This document shows, piece by piece, positions 54,355 through 64,000 of a DNA stretch of 64,000 bases. The position numbers and the translations under genes were made by a program. The DNA lies in contig JACVVK020000397.1 in the NCBI GenBank assembly GCA_018292915.2, positions 146,501-210,500 on the forward strand. The letters are read 5' to 3'. The notes beneath the pieces were generated by a model. It ran no database searches and was not told the origin of the DNA. It worked only from the letters and a program-made list of their open reading frames with translations. The stretch is from Batillaria attramentaria. Lineage: Eukaryota > Mollusca > Gastropoda > Batillariidae. How positions within the stretch are numbered: the stretch's first letter is position 1; each line of letters opens with the position of its first letter.

Positions 54355-55260
54355 TTAGTTCCCTCCCAAAGTTTGATCAATATAGATAAAAAGAAGCACA
54401 GAATCTACAAGAACAGAAGATGTGGGCGCAGTTTTTCGGCACGGTTTCGTCGCTGTTTCTGGACACTGTGTGAACTCTGCAACAGTGACAGAGTCGACTG
54501 TGCTTGAACGGTCGACCCTGTAAATTTTTTTCACACTTCGGAAAGCTTTTTGTTGGGAGCTTAGATCTTTAACTACCATACTGTTTGCAGTGCACCATTC
54601 AGTCAGGTCTTCTAAGCTACTTTGATGGTTGGTCAATATTTGTTTGACGTCTTTCGGTGACGAGTGTAGGGACGTATCGTCCGCAGACATTTCACATTAA
54701 ATTAGTATTTTCTTCTTTGATATGCAGCCGTATATCGTTAATATAGAGATTAAAAAGGAGGGGCCCGAGTATAGTCCCCTGGGGCACGCCATGTTTCACT
54801 AACTCTTGTTTTGAATATGTACCGTTGAGATACACACTCTGTTAGGGGTTCGCAAGATATGACTTAAAAAGTCGACAGAGTAGCAGCTTCTCAGGTAGAG
54901 TGACAGTTTGCGCAATAGAAGTTCATGATTGATAAGATTAAAGGTCTTTTATAGTCAAAAAAGTTCACACTTGTTAGTCAAGTGTTTGTTAGGTTGGCTA
55001 GAGCTGTCTGGCATGGGGATTGGGACCGGAAGCCTAATTGAAAGGGATTTAATAAAGAATGCTTGTTTAGAAAATTGTGAAGCTTTTGTTGAACATGCCT
55101 TTCCAATGGTTTTGATAGTATGCTTAAAATAGATATGGGGAGATAGTTGTAGGGGTCCGATGTCGATGTTTTTGGGGAGGGGTATGGTTTTCGATTTTTA
55201 AAGACTTCGGGAAAATGTTTTTCTCTATACAGAGGTTATAAATGTAAGTCAACGACTTTA
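54355..55260 (-). pseudogene. CR1/jockey-like reverse transcriptase fragment
   Basis: On the minus strand, degraded motifs appear in order: a P-LPKNIDIGPLQLSPHIYFKH segment, a KAFNLINHELLLRKL segment (near 54,930), GVPQGTILGPLLFNLYINDI (near 54,770) and SADDTSLHSS, the catalytic ADD block (near 54,680). A C-terminal linker with SSLEDLTEWCTANSMV ends at 54,355. Several frameshifts and stops separate them. The motif set is that of CR1/jockey-type non-LTR elements; both ends are missing. Confidence 0.75.
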
Positions 55261-55301
55261 CAATGTATGGTAGTGAGAATTTTATGATGTATCCCGATTC
55301 G

Positions 55302-55302
55302 G

Positions 55303-55355
<53 letters not shown>
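55302..55355. repeat. GA microsatellite
   Basis: About 27 GA dinucleotides, directly beside the degraded thrombospondin exon. Confidence 0.95.
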
Positions 55356-55356
<1 letters not shown>

Positions 55357-55369
55357 AAAATTTACAACA

Positions 55370-55510
55370 TTTTCTTTATAACGTACCGCACTACAAGCAA
55401 GGAACTCCGGTATCATAAACCTCACGACCCACCTAGTGTGCCTTTGCCATATAAAGTGTAATATAGAGTTTTTGAATACAGAACCGCTGCGTCGGAGTTT
55501 GCTGTTCACT
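55370..55510 (-). pseudogene. Degraded thrombospondin type 1 exon
   Basis: The 3' half (TATGATACCGGAGTTCCTTG, then GTAGTGCGGTACGTTATA) is clearly related to the end of the intact exon at 63,844 (TATGATACCGGAGTGCCTTG). Upstream only traces such as CTCCGACGCAG remain, and the WxxW and CSVTCG motifs are gone. Confidence 0.5.
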
Positions 55511-55695
55511 TGTGCCGTTTAGCACGTGTGTTCTAACCCTGCACCGGGGTTGTACGATGGTTTAGTGTAGTTAAAGTAATTGTGTTTTCTCGTGTGTTGC
55601 GCGTACAACGGAGGCCACTTAAGTCCGCGATCCCGATACGTTTCTTGGCGCATTCGCCATTCAGTAGGTACTGGCAGATAAAATTAAGTACAAGG

Positions 55696-55862
55696 GGTGG
55701 GTGGGTGTTTGAGGGTTTAACGTCCTTTTCCACCACGTAGGGTGATATCAAAGACGGGGCAACGATGAAAAAGCCAGCACAAATATTCGGCCCCAGCCGG
55801 GATCCAACTCACGACCCGAGCATTGGAAGTCCAACGCTCTACCATTCGACCACCCCGGCTCC
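55696..55862 (-). mobile_element. tRNA-derived SINE (family A) with target duplication
   Basis: Flanked by AAAATTAAGTACAAG at about 55,679-55,693 and AAAATTGAGTACAAG at 55,865-55,879 (one mismatch). Body as in other family A copies. Confidence 0.9.
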
Positions 55863-56250
55863 CCAAAATTGAGTACAAGAAGCGGATATTAATATAGTCT
55901 ATAGTAGAATTCATCAATCTGAGCACAACGCAAAAAGAATTGACGTTCTAGCGTTCTTGGTTCCTGAGTTACTCCCTTTTAAAATGCGTTGTAAATGAGG
56001 TACATAAAACGTTCTTAAGAAAACGGGTTTTCGGCAGTCTCATGAAGGACACACACATTGAATAATAACGCCCCGTACGCACAAGTACTTAGACGACCAT
56101 ATACATTCGGGAAATGAAAGTGCGTTCACTGATATCGGAATTATTCAGCGGGCATGAGATTTTGCAAATTCTGCGATTCCCTTCAAGTTCGTCCAAACGT
56201 GGCATTACCAAAAATGAAAGCAAACAAAACTTTTTGTTGTTGTTTGTTGA

Positions 56251-57559
56251 CCCTACATGGTCCAACCCTTGTCGTGGGGTAGTGGCTTGTGTACCTCAAT
56301 GACCCAGAGAGCTACGCCAGCGGGAGCACGTGCTCCTGGCAGGGTCACCCAAGCTGGACAGGTCGAAGGGTAGAGGTCAGACGAATGTGGACCACCTCTC
56401 CAAGAGGCTAAACGGGTTTGCGTAGGGTTAACAGCCCTACCTGTAAAAAACATAACGTTACAGAAGCATCGACAGCAAAGGCCTTTGACAGTGTAGACAG
56501 AGAGGTGCTGTGGAAGCTGCTAAGGCACTATGGAGTTCCCGGGAAGATCATCTCCCTGATCCAGTGCACCTACCAAGACATGAGCTGCAGGATTGCCCAT
56601 GCCGGCCAGTTGTCAGAAAGCTTCGAGGTGAAGACCGGAGTACGCCAGGGATGCCTGTTGTCCCCGTTTCTCTTCCTCCTGGTCATCGACTGGATCATGA
56701 AGACCACTACAGCAGGCAGGAAAAACGGGATACAGTGGACACTCTGGACGCAGCTGGATGACCTCGACTTCGCGGACGACCTGGCGCTCCTGTCTCACAG
56801 CCACAGCCAGATGCAGGACAAGACTACGTGCCTGGAAGCCACATCAGCCGGAACAGGGCTCAAGATCAACAGGAAGAAAACCGAGCTGATGAAGATCAAC
56901 ACCACTGCCAACACACCAGTCACAGTCGGTGGAGAGCCCATCAGGGAGGTGGAGTCTTTTGTCTACCTGGGGAGTGTGGTTGATGGACAGGGAGGCACAG
57001 ACCGAGACGTCACAGCCAGAATCGGCAAGGCAAGGGCAGCAATGGTCATGCTGAAGAACGTCTGGGCATCCAAAGTTGTCAGCATAAGAACCAAACTTCG
57101 CATCTTCAACTCCAACGTGAAGTCAGTTCTGCTCTACGGATGCGAAACATGGAGGACAACGAAGACGATGCAGCAGAAGATCCAGACATTTCTCAACACC
57201 TGTCTGAGGCGCATCTTTAACATCCGATGGCCAGAGAAGATCCGGAATGAAGAGCTGTGGGAGCGAGCGGGGCAGGAACCAGTGGCCAAGCAGATCCTGC
57301 GGAGGAAGTGGGGCTGGATTGGACACACCCTCAGGAAGCCAGCATCCAGCACCACACGCCAAGCCCTGACATGGAACCCGCAGGGGAAAAGGAAGAGAGG
57401 CCGGCCTCGCAACAGCTGGAGGCGGGACACTGAGGCAGAGCTATGTAAGCAGGGGACCAACTGGACTGGAGTGGCAAGACTAGCCCAGAACAGAGTGCGA
57501 TGGCGAAGGGTTGTCGATGGCCTATGCTCCACGTGGAGCCAAGGGCCTAAGTAAGTAAG
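56251..57559 (+). mobile_element. Internally deleted copy of the RTE-like retrotransposon
   Basis: The first about 227 bases match the 5' leader of the element at 22,809. The sequence then jumps (GACAGCAAAGGC, near 56,475-56,482) to the position equivalent to about 25,020 and continues to the same TAAG tail. About 1,985 bases, including the whole endonuclease and the front of the reverse transcriptase, are missing. TTGTTGA at 56,244-56,250 and 57,560-57,566 is the target duplication. The remaining frame (56,418-57,554) is open and about 99% like the full copy, so the insertion is young. Confidence 0.9.
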
Positions 57560-57583
57560 TTGTTGACGCTGGTTTTGGGGTGG

Positions 57584-57704
57584 TTGTTGTTGTTGTTGGT
57601 GGTGGTGGTGGTGGTATTTTTTCAAGGTACAGTGAACCGTGAATTAGTCTTTGTCGCTTGCTTGGCGTTAAGCCCCCAAAACTCACCGTCTCTGTTATTG
57701 TCGT

Positions 57705-57781
<77 letters not shown>
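57584..57781. repeat. About 200-bp direct repeat, left flank of the two-ORF LINE
   Basis: TTGTTGTTGGTGGTGGTGG, TATTTTTTCAAGGTACAGTG, AACCGTGAATTAGTCTTTGT, CGCTTGCTTGGCGTTAAGCC, CCCAAAACTCACCGTCTC, then a (GA)n(CA)n(GA)n tract. The same composite is at 63,353-63,560, immediately beyond the other end of the LINE. Confidence 0.85.
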
Positions 57782-57783
<2 letters not shown>

Positions 57784-58030
57784 CAATGACAATGACAATG
57801 ACAACTGTTTTATTCAGTGGAGGCTCAAGGCCCATGACTGAAGGGGGGAACAGTGCATACTCAACCGCAATTCACACAGATCTATATATATATAAAATTT
57901 GAAACAGCACATCTCGAGCACAAGGCACAGTACATACAGAACAATAATAAGATGCAAACGTTACGTTACTACAAATACTAGATAATATACTAGACCACAG
58001 GTGCATGAGGTAAAACTTAACATTATGCAT

Positions 58031-61000
58031 CTAGACACACTTCTGTCTGATCTCGAGAGCTTTGTAAATAAATAAGGCCAGACTGCGCATGAGGGTAACA
58101 CTGTTGCTTGCCATAATAGCTGAAAATTTAAAAAGGGTTGGGCGGCGTGTAAACTTTGGGGGTATGAACTGTGTTCTAATTTCTGCGTATTTTGTGCAAA
58201 CAAATAGAAAATGAATATCTGTCTCATCCTCTTCACAAAATGGACATTTCCAACAAACTTCACCTTCTGTACTGTAGCGAAGCGTATGGCATTTTAGATG
58301 TGAAACTCCAAGCCTGAACTTTATAAGTGCGTCTCTCATACCTATGTGGTTAAGCCCATTCAGGAAGGAACTTTGTACTAGAGAAGTCTTGTATGTATTG
58401 TATGGGAAAAAACGCTCACTGCTGTTTAATTTACAATGCCATTCCTGTTGAAAACAGTCTATTAGCCGCTGCTTAAATACTTTCAGAAACCTTTTTACAT
58501 GCCCAACACCTTGGTTTTCCCACACATAACCAAAACCATAACGATACAGAATAACCATAATGTGATGGACCCACGTGACTTTGTTCTGTGTATGTAAATT
58601 CAGTAGCATGTTATATGCTTTCTTAGGCAGCCTTTCTTCTGGTAGCTGCATCAATTTTAACCAATATCCTATACATCTCACAGCTATATTTATATGTAAG
58701 GGGTGCCGACCACATTCACCATAGATCATAGCATTTGGAGTTCTGGTGGACACACCCAGAAACCTTTTCATAGCAAATAAATGGACTTTTTCAATAATAT
58801 TTTGATCAACTGATAACCCCCAAACCTCAGAGCCATACAGAAGTATAGGCTGTACTTGTGCATCAAATAGTTTAAAGAACAGTGATGGACAACGGTCACC
58901 AAGCTGCCACAGTACTTTAAGTATTGAAATGACACCTCTACGTGCTTTACCGGCAAGATCTTCAACAGCCTGTGTAAAAACACAACGAGTGGACAGAAAA
59001 ATTCCTAGGTACTTGTAGGCATTGACAATATTAACTTTCTTAGCATCGTAAAACCAAATTTCTCTTTTAGCTAAGTGCCCACCATTACGAAAAACTACAA
59101 TGTTTGACTTCTCCATGTTCACAACAAGGCTCAGGCGCTTAGCCATATTACACAGAATATTCAGCTGGTTTTGTAAACCGACAATTGTATCAGCAACCAA
59201 TGCAATGTCGTCAGCAAAGAGAAGGATAACTAATTGCAACAAATCAGGTGATAGCTGTATACCATGTTGGCCACTGTTTCTCATTTCAATGGTTAATTCG
59301 TTAATAAATAATGAGAAAAGAATCGGGCTGCTATTTTCTCCTTGCTTCAAGCCGAGGGGGCAGTCAAAATAGTCTGACAGGCCAGAACCACCAGCACGAA
59401 CTCGTGCCTTAACTACTGCATACATACTTTTAAGTGCACCCAGTAACTTCCCTTGTACCCCATTTTTATGTAAAATCTGCCAAAGCTTACTTCTTGCAAC
59501 CATGTCGAACGCTTTCCGAAAATCAATGAAAGCTACATACAATTTTTTGTGTCTAACTAACTGTTTCTGTATTAAGGACGTTATGGTAAATATATGATCA
59601 ACTGTACTATGCTTTTTACGAAAGCCAGCTTGCTCCTCACCAACAATATTGTTTCTTTCAATCCATGAGGAGAGTCTCTTAGTCAAAATAGAACTATATA
59701 TTTTACTGCAGATATTCAACAAAGAAATGCCTCTGTAATTATCAGGCTGATTAACATCACCCTTTTTATGCAGCGGTTGGATAATGGACTCAGACCATGA
59801 ATCTGGAAACTTGCCGTTGTCAAACAAGTAATTAAAATATGCGGTGAGAAAGGGTGTGATGATGTGCAATGAATACTTAAAAAATTCTCCTATTAACCCA
59901 TCAGGCCCTGCAGCCTTGTTGTTCTTAAGTGCTCTTGCAGCTTGCTGTACCTCATCCTCAGTTATAGTTCTGTTTAACAAGACATAATCAGCAGCATCAC
60001 CCACAGAGCTGGCATCAGCCATATGTACATCAGCATCATCATCATCAACAGCAGTATGAACAGAGTCATGTGCAGTTGCATTCAAAACATTCTCATCATT
60101 TCCCAGTGGACCATCTGGACAAGAGTTAAAAACACCATAGAAATGCTCGTACCATCTCTTAGCAGAAATAGAATTACATGTAACACCTGTACCTTTCCTC
60201 TGTATAGATCTAACAGTGTTCCAAAAACATTTCTGATCTTTAGTACTCTCTTTCAGGGTATTTAGCGTGTGTATTTTATGATCACTTTTTTTTGTGCGTA
60301 ACAACTGTTTGTACTCTTTCCTTTTCTGTAAATAACTCAATCTGTCCTCATCATTATGAAATTTACTGAACTTTCTTAAAGCCCTTCTAAGTGCCTTTCT
60401 GCTTTGACTACATTCCAGATCAAACCAAATCTGCCTTCTTTCTCTGCCAATGTGGATAGTACGTTTCATACAGTCACCAGCTAGCTTCAATCCATTATTG
60501 AATTTTAACAGAGCAGAATCCACATTTGAATGTATTAGCAACATGGCATCATCAAAACACTTCTTAACCTCCACTGAGTGTAAACCATTATGAAATTCAT
60601 TAAGCCTTCCCTTATTCCACACAAATTTCTCATAAGTGTAGTTACTAGGTGGAGGTAAACCAATTTCTATTTCTACTGGTGCACTCTGCAAGATGAACTG
60701 CAGTTCTACAGGCATGTGCTTGGAATCAATCCTAGGCACAACATGCAAGTTGTGGCATTTCTTAAGTAATGACTTAGACACAATGAAGTAGTCGATAACA
60801 CTACAACCATTACTGGAAACGTATGTGAAACTGTTTGAATAGTCCCCACCTAAAAGACCGTTTACTATACAGAAATCAAACTCGTCGCAAACTTGAAGCA
60901 GATATCTACCAAACTGATTAACAGTATTATCAGCTGAGGTACGCTCAAACACATCTGTTGTCAAACCCTCATCAGTCAATCCCAGGATCTCATCAGTAAA

Positions 61001-62011
61001 GTCAACATTACTAGTAACATTTTCAGCAGCAGTCCTTGCATTCAGGTCCCCAAATATGATAAATGGATAGTCACTGTGTAACCTAGCTAGATCAAGAATA
61101 CAGTCTTCTAGCATGGAGATACCATTATATATTTCAGTTTCCTTATAATAGACAGAGCCAGCTGGTGGAATGTACACACCTAATACCACCACATCTGAAT
61201 CAGTTTGCATAAGATCTTTGGAGACACATAGGGCAATCATGTTATCAAACTCGACCAGGATCTGTTGGACAAAATGCGAAATTTCTTTTCGAACAAGCAA
61301 CATTACACCACCAGAAAGACGAGTAGCAGTCTCTGATAACTTCATAGCTGGTGCCACAAATACTTTATGATTAGGAAACATCCCAACCGGAGCAGTTTTA
61401 AAAAAGGTTTCAACCAACAAAATAAAGTGAAATTTATCCAAGTAGCCCATCAAGTCTGAATCATGTATGCTTGTGAGGCCCTCAATATTATATGTTAAGA
61501 ATGTCAATTTGTCCTGCTTCGGTGCACACGTTGGATTTACAGGTTCTTGTCTTCGTGTACTATTGTCCACACTGTCCAAATCCACAGTCCCAATGACTTT
61601 CCTCGATTTTCCACAAGTCTTATAGTCAACGGCATCTATAATGGCTTCACCTACTTCATCACTTAACGTGTCAACATCAACATGCAGCGCTGTATCCTCA
61701 CCTGTGGCTGCATAATGCCCAGAACTTGTCACGAAATCAGTGCTGTCACTGGCAAGTCCTACTGACCCACATACAACAGCGCGAGCGTCACGTGACCTAC
61801 TGACACCTGACCCAAATACATGTAGCCGGCTGCAATCTCTGCACTTTCTCATAGCACAACAGCACTCCCCTAACACCTCATGACTACTGTCAGTACTGCA
61901 CACTGTAGAAAGATGTGGTAAGTGATAACAGGAGGAATCCCGGGCAACATCTTTCAAAATGTTTTCAGTTGCACCTACCGGTTTTGGCAGAAAACATCCC
62001 TGCTCGTGCAT
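58031..62011 (-). CDS. LINE ORF2: endonuclease-reverse transcriptase
   Basis: The polyprotein has 1,326 residues. An EEP endonuclease occupies about residues 168-440 (FLTYNIEGL, LLVETFF, IIFGDLNART, CSVIDYFIVS and a DSKHMPV end). The reverse transcriptase spans about residues 690-990 (KNNKAAGPDGLIGEF, NYRGISLLNICSKIYSSIL, FIDFRKAFDMVARSKLW, LGLKQGENSSPILFSLFINE and catalytic LLFADDIALVAD near 928-939). Near the C-terminus CPFCEEDETDIHFLFVC (about 1,254-1,270) is the Cys-Cys-His-Cys motif common in LINE ORF2. The frame is entirely open. It is in the same frame as the end of ORF1, with only one TGA between them. Confidence 0.93.
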   Translation of the reverse strand: MHEQGCFLPKPVGATENILKDVARDSSCYHLPHLSTVCSTDSSHEVLGECCCAMRKCRDCSRLHVFGSGVSRSRDARAVVCGSVGLASDSTDFVTSSGHYAATGEDTALHVDVDTLSDEVGEAIIDAVDYKTCGKSRKVIGTVDLDSVDNSTRRQEPVNPTCAPKQDKLTFLTYNIEGLTSIHDSDLMGYLDKFHFILLVETFFKTAPVGMFPNHKVFVAPAMKLSETATRLSGGVMLLVRKEISHFVQQILVEFDNMIALCVSKDLMQTDSDVVVLGVYIPPAGSVYYKETEIYNGISMLEDCILDLARLHSDYPFIIFGDLNARTAAENVTSNVDFTDEILGLTDEGLTTDVFERTSADNTVNQFGRYLLQVCDEFDFCIVNGLLGGDYSNSFTYVSSNGCSVIDYFIVSKSLLKKCHNLHVVPRIDSKHMPVELQFILQSAPVEIEIGLPPPSNYTYEKFVWNKGRLNEFHNGLHSVEVKKCFDDAMLLIHSNVDSALLKFNNGLKLAGDCMKRTIHIGRERRQIWFDLECSQSRKALRRALRKFSKFHNDEDRLSYLQKRKEYKQLLRTKKSDHKIHTLNTLKESTKDQKCFWNTVRSIQRKGTGVTCNSISAKRWYEHFYGVFNSCPDGPLGNDENVLNATAHDSVHTAVDDDDADVHMADASSVGDAADYVLLNRTITEDEVQQAARALKNNKAAGPDGLIGEFFKYSLHIITPFLTAYFNYLFDNGKFPDSWSESIIQPLHKKGDVNQPDNYRGISLLNICSKIYSSILTKRLSSWIERNNIVGEEQAGFRKKHSTVDHIFTITSLIQKQLVRHKKLYVAFIDFRKAFDMVARSKLWQILHKNGVQGKLLGALKSMYAVVKARVRAGGSGLSDYFDCPLGLKQGENSSPILFSLFINELTIEMRNSGQHGIQLSPDLLQLVILLFADDIALVADTIVGLQNQLNILCNMAKRLSLVVNMEKSNIVVFRNGGHLAKREIWFYDAKKVNIVNAYKYLGIFLSTRCVFTQAVEDLAGKARRGVISILKVLWQLGDRCPSLFFKLFDAQVQPILLYGSEVWGLSVDQNIIEKVHLFAMKRFLGVSTRTPNAMIYGECGRHPLHINIAVRCIGYWLKLMQLPEERLPKKAYNMLLNLHTQNKVTWVHHIMVILYRYGFGYVWENQGVGHVKRFLKVFKQRLIDCFQQEWHCKLNSSERFFPYNTYKTSLVQSSFLNGLNHIGMRDALIKFRLGVSHLKCHTLRYSTEGEVCWKCPFCEEDETDIHFLFVCTKYAEIRTQFIPPKFTRRPTLFKFSAIMASNSVTLMRSLALFIYKALEIRQKCV

Positions 62012-62053
62012 GGCCCTTGTAGGTACGCCGCTCGTGTCATGGGCCGCGTCACT

Positions 62054-63352
62054 TCATTTCCTAGATTTCTTGGCCTGTGCCGGGTACTTGGAATCACCTC
62101 TACCTGTTGCACTGGCAGCCCCCCTAGATTTACCCATGCTCAGCCGCCACTCACCGGGTATTCTCTTCTGCGAGGTATCCATCCCTGCACTGCCAAAACC
62201 AGATGACATGCTGCGTGTCGCAACACTGCGACCTCGTGACCCGACTTGCACGGGATTCCCGGTAGCGCCTCCAGCGGTAGTACCACTGCTATCAACGAGA
62301 CCAGCAGCAGTGAAAACGAAAGTTGCAGGGCCGATCGCAGCTGGCTGGGTAACGGTAGTGACTGGCGTGGTCGCGGCTGTTGACACTGTAGTCGTCGCTG
62401 GTATCTGAGCTGTGGTACTGTTTAGCGTTGCCCTCTGCAAACATACTGGTAGCAGTGATGGACGCTGTCGGCGCTGATGTAGTGGTGGTGGAGGTGGTGG
62501 TGGTGGTGGTGGAGGTGGTGGTGGTGGTGGTGGTTGCCGCGGTGGTCACGGTGGTCGTAGGCGCAGTGAAGGCCACTGTATCCAGTGTGGTGGTAGTGAC
62601 TGGCGGGGGCACTGTAGTCGTAAAGGGAGATGTGACAGGGGTGGGAATGACAACAGTAGGCCTAACAGTAGCGGCGGTAGATCCAAGGGTAAGTGGAGTG
62701 AGGGTGGCAGGTATTCTGGAACTACAGAGGGTGGATAACGGCGGGACCACAACACCACATCCAGCAGCTACATCATCACCAGCAACTGCAGCAGCCTGTA
62801 GAGGGTTAACAACCACATCAGTGGTAACGGTGGTTTTAGTGGGAGTGGTGGCTAAGGCTGCAGTAGGCGGTGCTGCACAAGCTGCACTCAACACCTGTTG
62901 CATGTCATGCGAGCACGTAGCACTCTCAGACGCATCGGCCATGTTGCTGCTGTTGTCGTCCATGTCGCTGTCGTAACTGTTCGCGCTGCTGTTGGTGTCG
63001 CTGTATCCCACCTCAGCCCAGTCACCAGATGGACCGCTTAATGGAGTGAAGCGATTGTACCATTGTGATGCATCTCCTTCAGGCTCACTCCAAGCATGAT
63101 GGAAGGCTGAATGCCCACCCCATGACTGTCGCCACTCCACGCCACCATCGGGTTGCTCCATACCGTGACTGACGGGTTCCCAAGCACCACCCTTCCAGAC
63201 GCTCCGCCGGCGCGGCGGTTGTTGATGCCCGTTCTGCTGCTGTCGCTGCTGTTGCTGCTGCCGCCGCTGATGTAGCTGACGTGGGCGCCTGTCTCGGGCG
63301 GGGTCCCGGACGGGGTCTTTGTAGCCAGCGTTCAGTTCGTGGTGCGCACCGC
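62054..63352 (-). pseudogene. LINE ORF1, Thr/Ala-rich, one frame change
   Basis: The minus-strand frame reads in from the element edge as a Gln/Arg-rich N-part (RRQQQQQRQQQNGHQQPPRR), then HGMEQPDGG, a Trp-containing acidic section, then long Thr/Val/Pro/Ala low complexity with poly-Thr runs. Near 62,440-62,470 the open frame shifts and the same composition continues in the next frame to a TGA at 62,054, after a basic tail ending AKKSRK. No RRM or CCHC motif is visible. The composition suggests an RNA-binding or structural ORF1 protein. The shift may be a mutation in the repeat. Confidence 0.6.
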
Positions 63353-63467
63353 TTGTTGTTGTTGGTGGTGGTGGTGGTATTTTTTCAAGGTACAGTGAAC
63401 CGTGAATTAGTCTTTGTCGCTTGCTTGGCGTTAAGCCCCCAAAACTCACCGTCTCTGTTATTGTCGT

Positions 63468-63566
<99 letters not shown>

Positions 63567-63590
63567 CAGACAGACAGACAGACAGAAAAG
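63353..63590. repeat. About 200-bp direct repeat, right flank of the LINE, with CAGA extension
   Basis: Second copy of the composite at 57,584-57,781 with the same order of GTT/GGT repeats, unique core, GA, CA and GA tracts, then CAGA repeats. Confidence 0.85.
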
Positions 63591-63803
63591 GGTGGGTGTT
63601 TTTTTTTTGTTTTTTTTTTGTTTTTTTGTTTTTTTTTTGGGGGGGGGGGGGGTAACGTCCTTTTCCACCACATACGGGTGATATCAAAGATGTGGCAACG
63701 ATGAAAAAGCCAGCACAAATATTTGGCCCCAGCCGGCATACGAACTCACGACCGGAGCATTAGAAGTCCAATGCTCTAAACATTCGGCCACCCCGACTCC
63801 CCG
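63591..63803 (-). mobile_element. tRNA-derived SINE (family A) with homopolymer expansion
   Basis: GGGTGGGTG tail interrupted by T- and G-runs (63,598-63,652), then AACGTCCTTTTCCACCACAT and the standard body to CGGCCACCCCGACTCCCC. Several point differences (GATGTGGCAACG, CCGGCATACGAAC) mark an older copy. Confidence 0.85.
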
Positions 63804-63843
63804 ACAGACAGAGGAAAGGTGTCACCTTGCATACATAACTTAC

Positions 63844-64000
63844 CGCATTCCCCGCAAGGCACTCCGGTATCATAAGAATCCGCCGTAGAGGCTGAGCCAG
63901 GACACCGCCTTCCACAGTAGTTGGGTGGTGGGCTGTCACAACGACGTCTCCGGTCACGCGTAGCCTCACCACAGGTCACGCTGACCCGCCCCCAAGGTCC
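63844..64000 (-). CDS. Thrombospondin type 1 repeat exon, runs off the window
   Basis: Minus-strand exon ending at a GTAAGT donor (63,838-63,843). It encodes GPWGRVSVTCGEATRDRRRR followed by CDSPPPNYCGRRCPG and YDTGVPCGECG. The VTCG and RxRRC features define TSP1. It is upstream of the exon at 53,435 and probably belongs to the same large extracellular protein; the intervening intron has been filled by retroelements. Confidence 0.78.

Larger units (their letters stand above)
57782..63352 (-). mobile_element. Two-ORF non-LTR retrotransposon
   Basis: On the minus strand a Ser/Thr/Ala-rich ORF1 (63,352-62,054) is followed by a 1,326-codon ORF2 (62,011-58,031), a 3' UTR of about 230 bases and a TTGTCA-repeat tail (57,782-57,803). 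The architecture (ORF1, EEP endonuclease, reverse transcriptase, C-terminal CCHC) is that of the I/jockey superfamily; I cannot fix the clade. The right (5') boundary abuts the direct repeat at 63,353 with no start codon near it, so the 5' end may be truncated inside ORF1. Confidence 0.82.

Noticed and set aside
62428..62976. 182-codon plus-strand Val/Gly-rich frame
   Set aside because: It is antisense to the Thr-rich ACC-repeat part of LINE ORF1.

Overview
The window is animal genomic DNA, most likely from a marine invertebrate and plausibly a mollusc. This is an inference from intron-containing genes, thrombospondin-repeat exons, long CA/GA microsatellites, tRNA-derived SINEs and the mix of transposons. 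I see no prokaryotic operon and no rRNA gene. Most of the window is transposable elements and tandem repeats, with two fragmentary host genes.

Left third (1-19,434): a nested transposon. A degenerate host repeat array holds a P-superfamily (THAP9-like) DNA transposon at 900-19,427. It has inverted ends, a candidate 7-bp target duplication and a THAP zinc-finger exon on the minus strand. Inside it sits a complete 16.4-kb Polinton/Maverick (adintovirus-like) element at 2,127-18,543, with AGT...ACT termini, a 6-bp duplication CACGGG, and inverted repeats of about 0.8 kb built from 110-bp tandem units. All its genes are on the plus strand: packaging ATPase (one frame slip), two conserved small proteins, chromodomain integrase, membrane protein, penton-like minor capsid, basic glycine-rich protein, major capsid, adenain-like protease, an accessory block, then a decayed protein-primed DNA polymerase with an N-terminal intron. 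The accessory block (9.1-12.6 kb) looks like a duplicated cassette: PC4-like ssDNA-binding protein, CARD-domain protein, shared upstream-type repeat. One CARD copy is intact (with a C-terminal Cys4 cluster resembling an A20 finger) and the other is a remnant. This is the most interesting part of the window.

Middle (19.4-48 kb): a PIF/Harbinger non-autonomous element (21,766-22,532, TAA duplication), a full-length RTE-like non-LTR retrotransposon (22,809-26,102, 11-bp duplication), and five minus-strand exons (31,759 to about 26,880) of a host gene. That gene encodes a CCHC zinc-knuckle array, a PD-(D/E)XK-like nuclease segment and the start of an SF1-type helicase. Beyond it lie large satellite/minisatellite arrays (41-bp, 64-bp, 51-bp, 180-bp and 36/40-bp units) and a dispersed tRNA-derived SINE family with clear target duplications.

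Right (48-64 kb): a broken Ty3/gypsy reverse transcriptase-RNase H, a 1.34-kb near-perfect palindromic transposon (51,018-52,359, 9-bp duplication), thrombospondin type 1 exons of a minus-strand host gene, a decayed CR1/jockey-like reverse transcriptase, an internally deleted copy of the RTE element, and a 5.6-kb two-ORF non-LTR element (57,782-63,352, minus) flanked by about 200-bp direct repeats that may be an exceptionally long target duplication. Exact boundaries of repeats are hand-read and approximate unless a target duplication is quoted.
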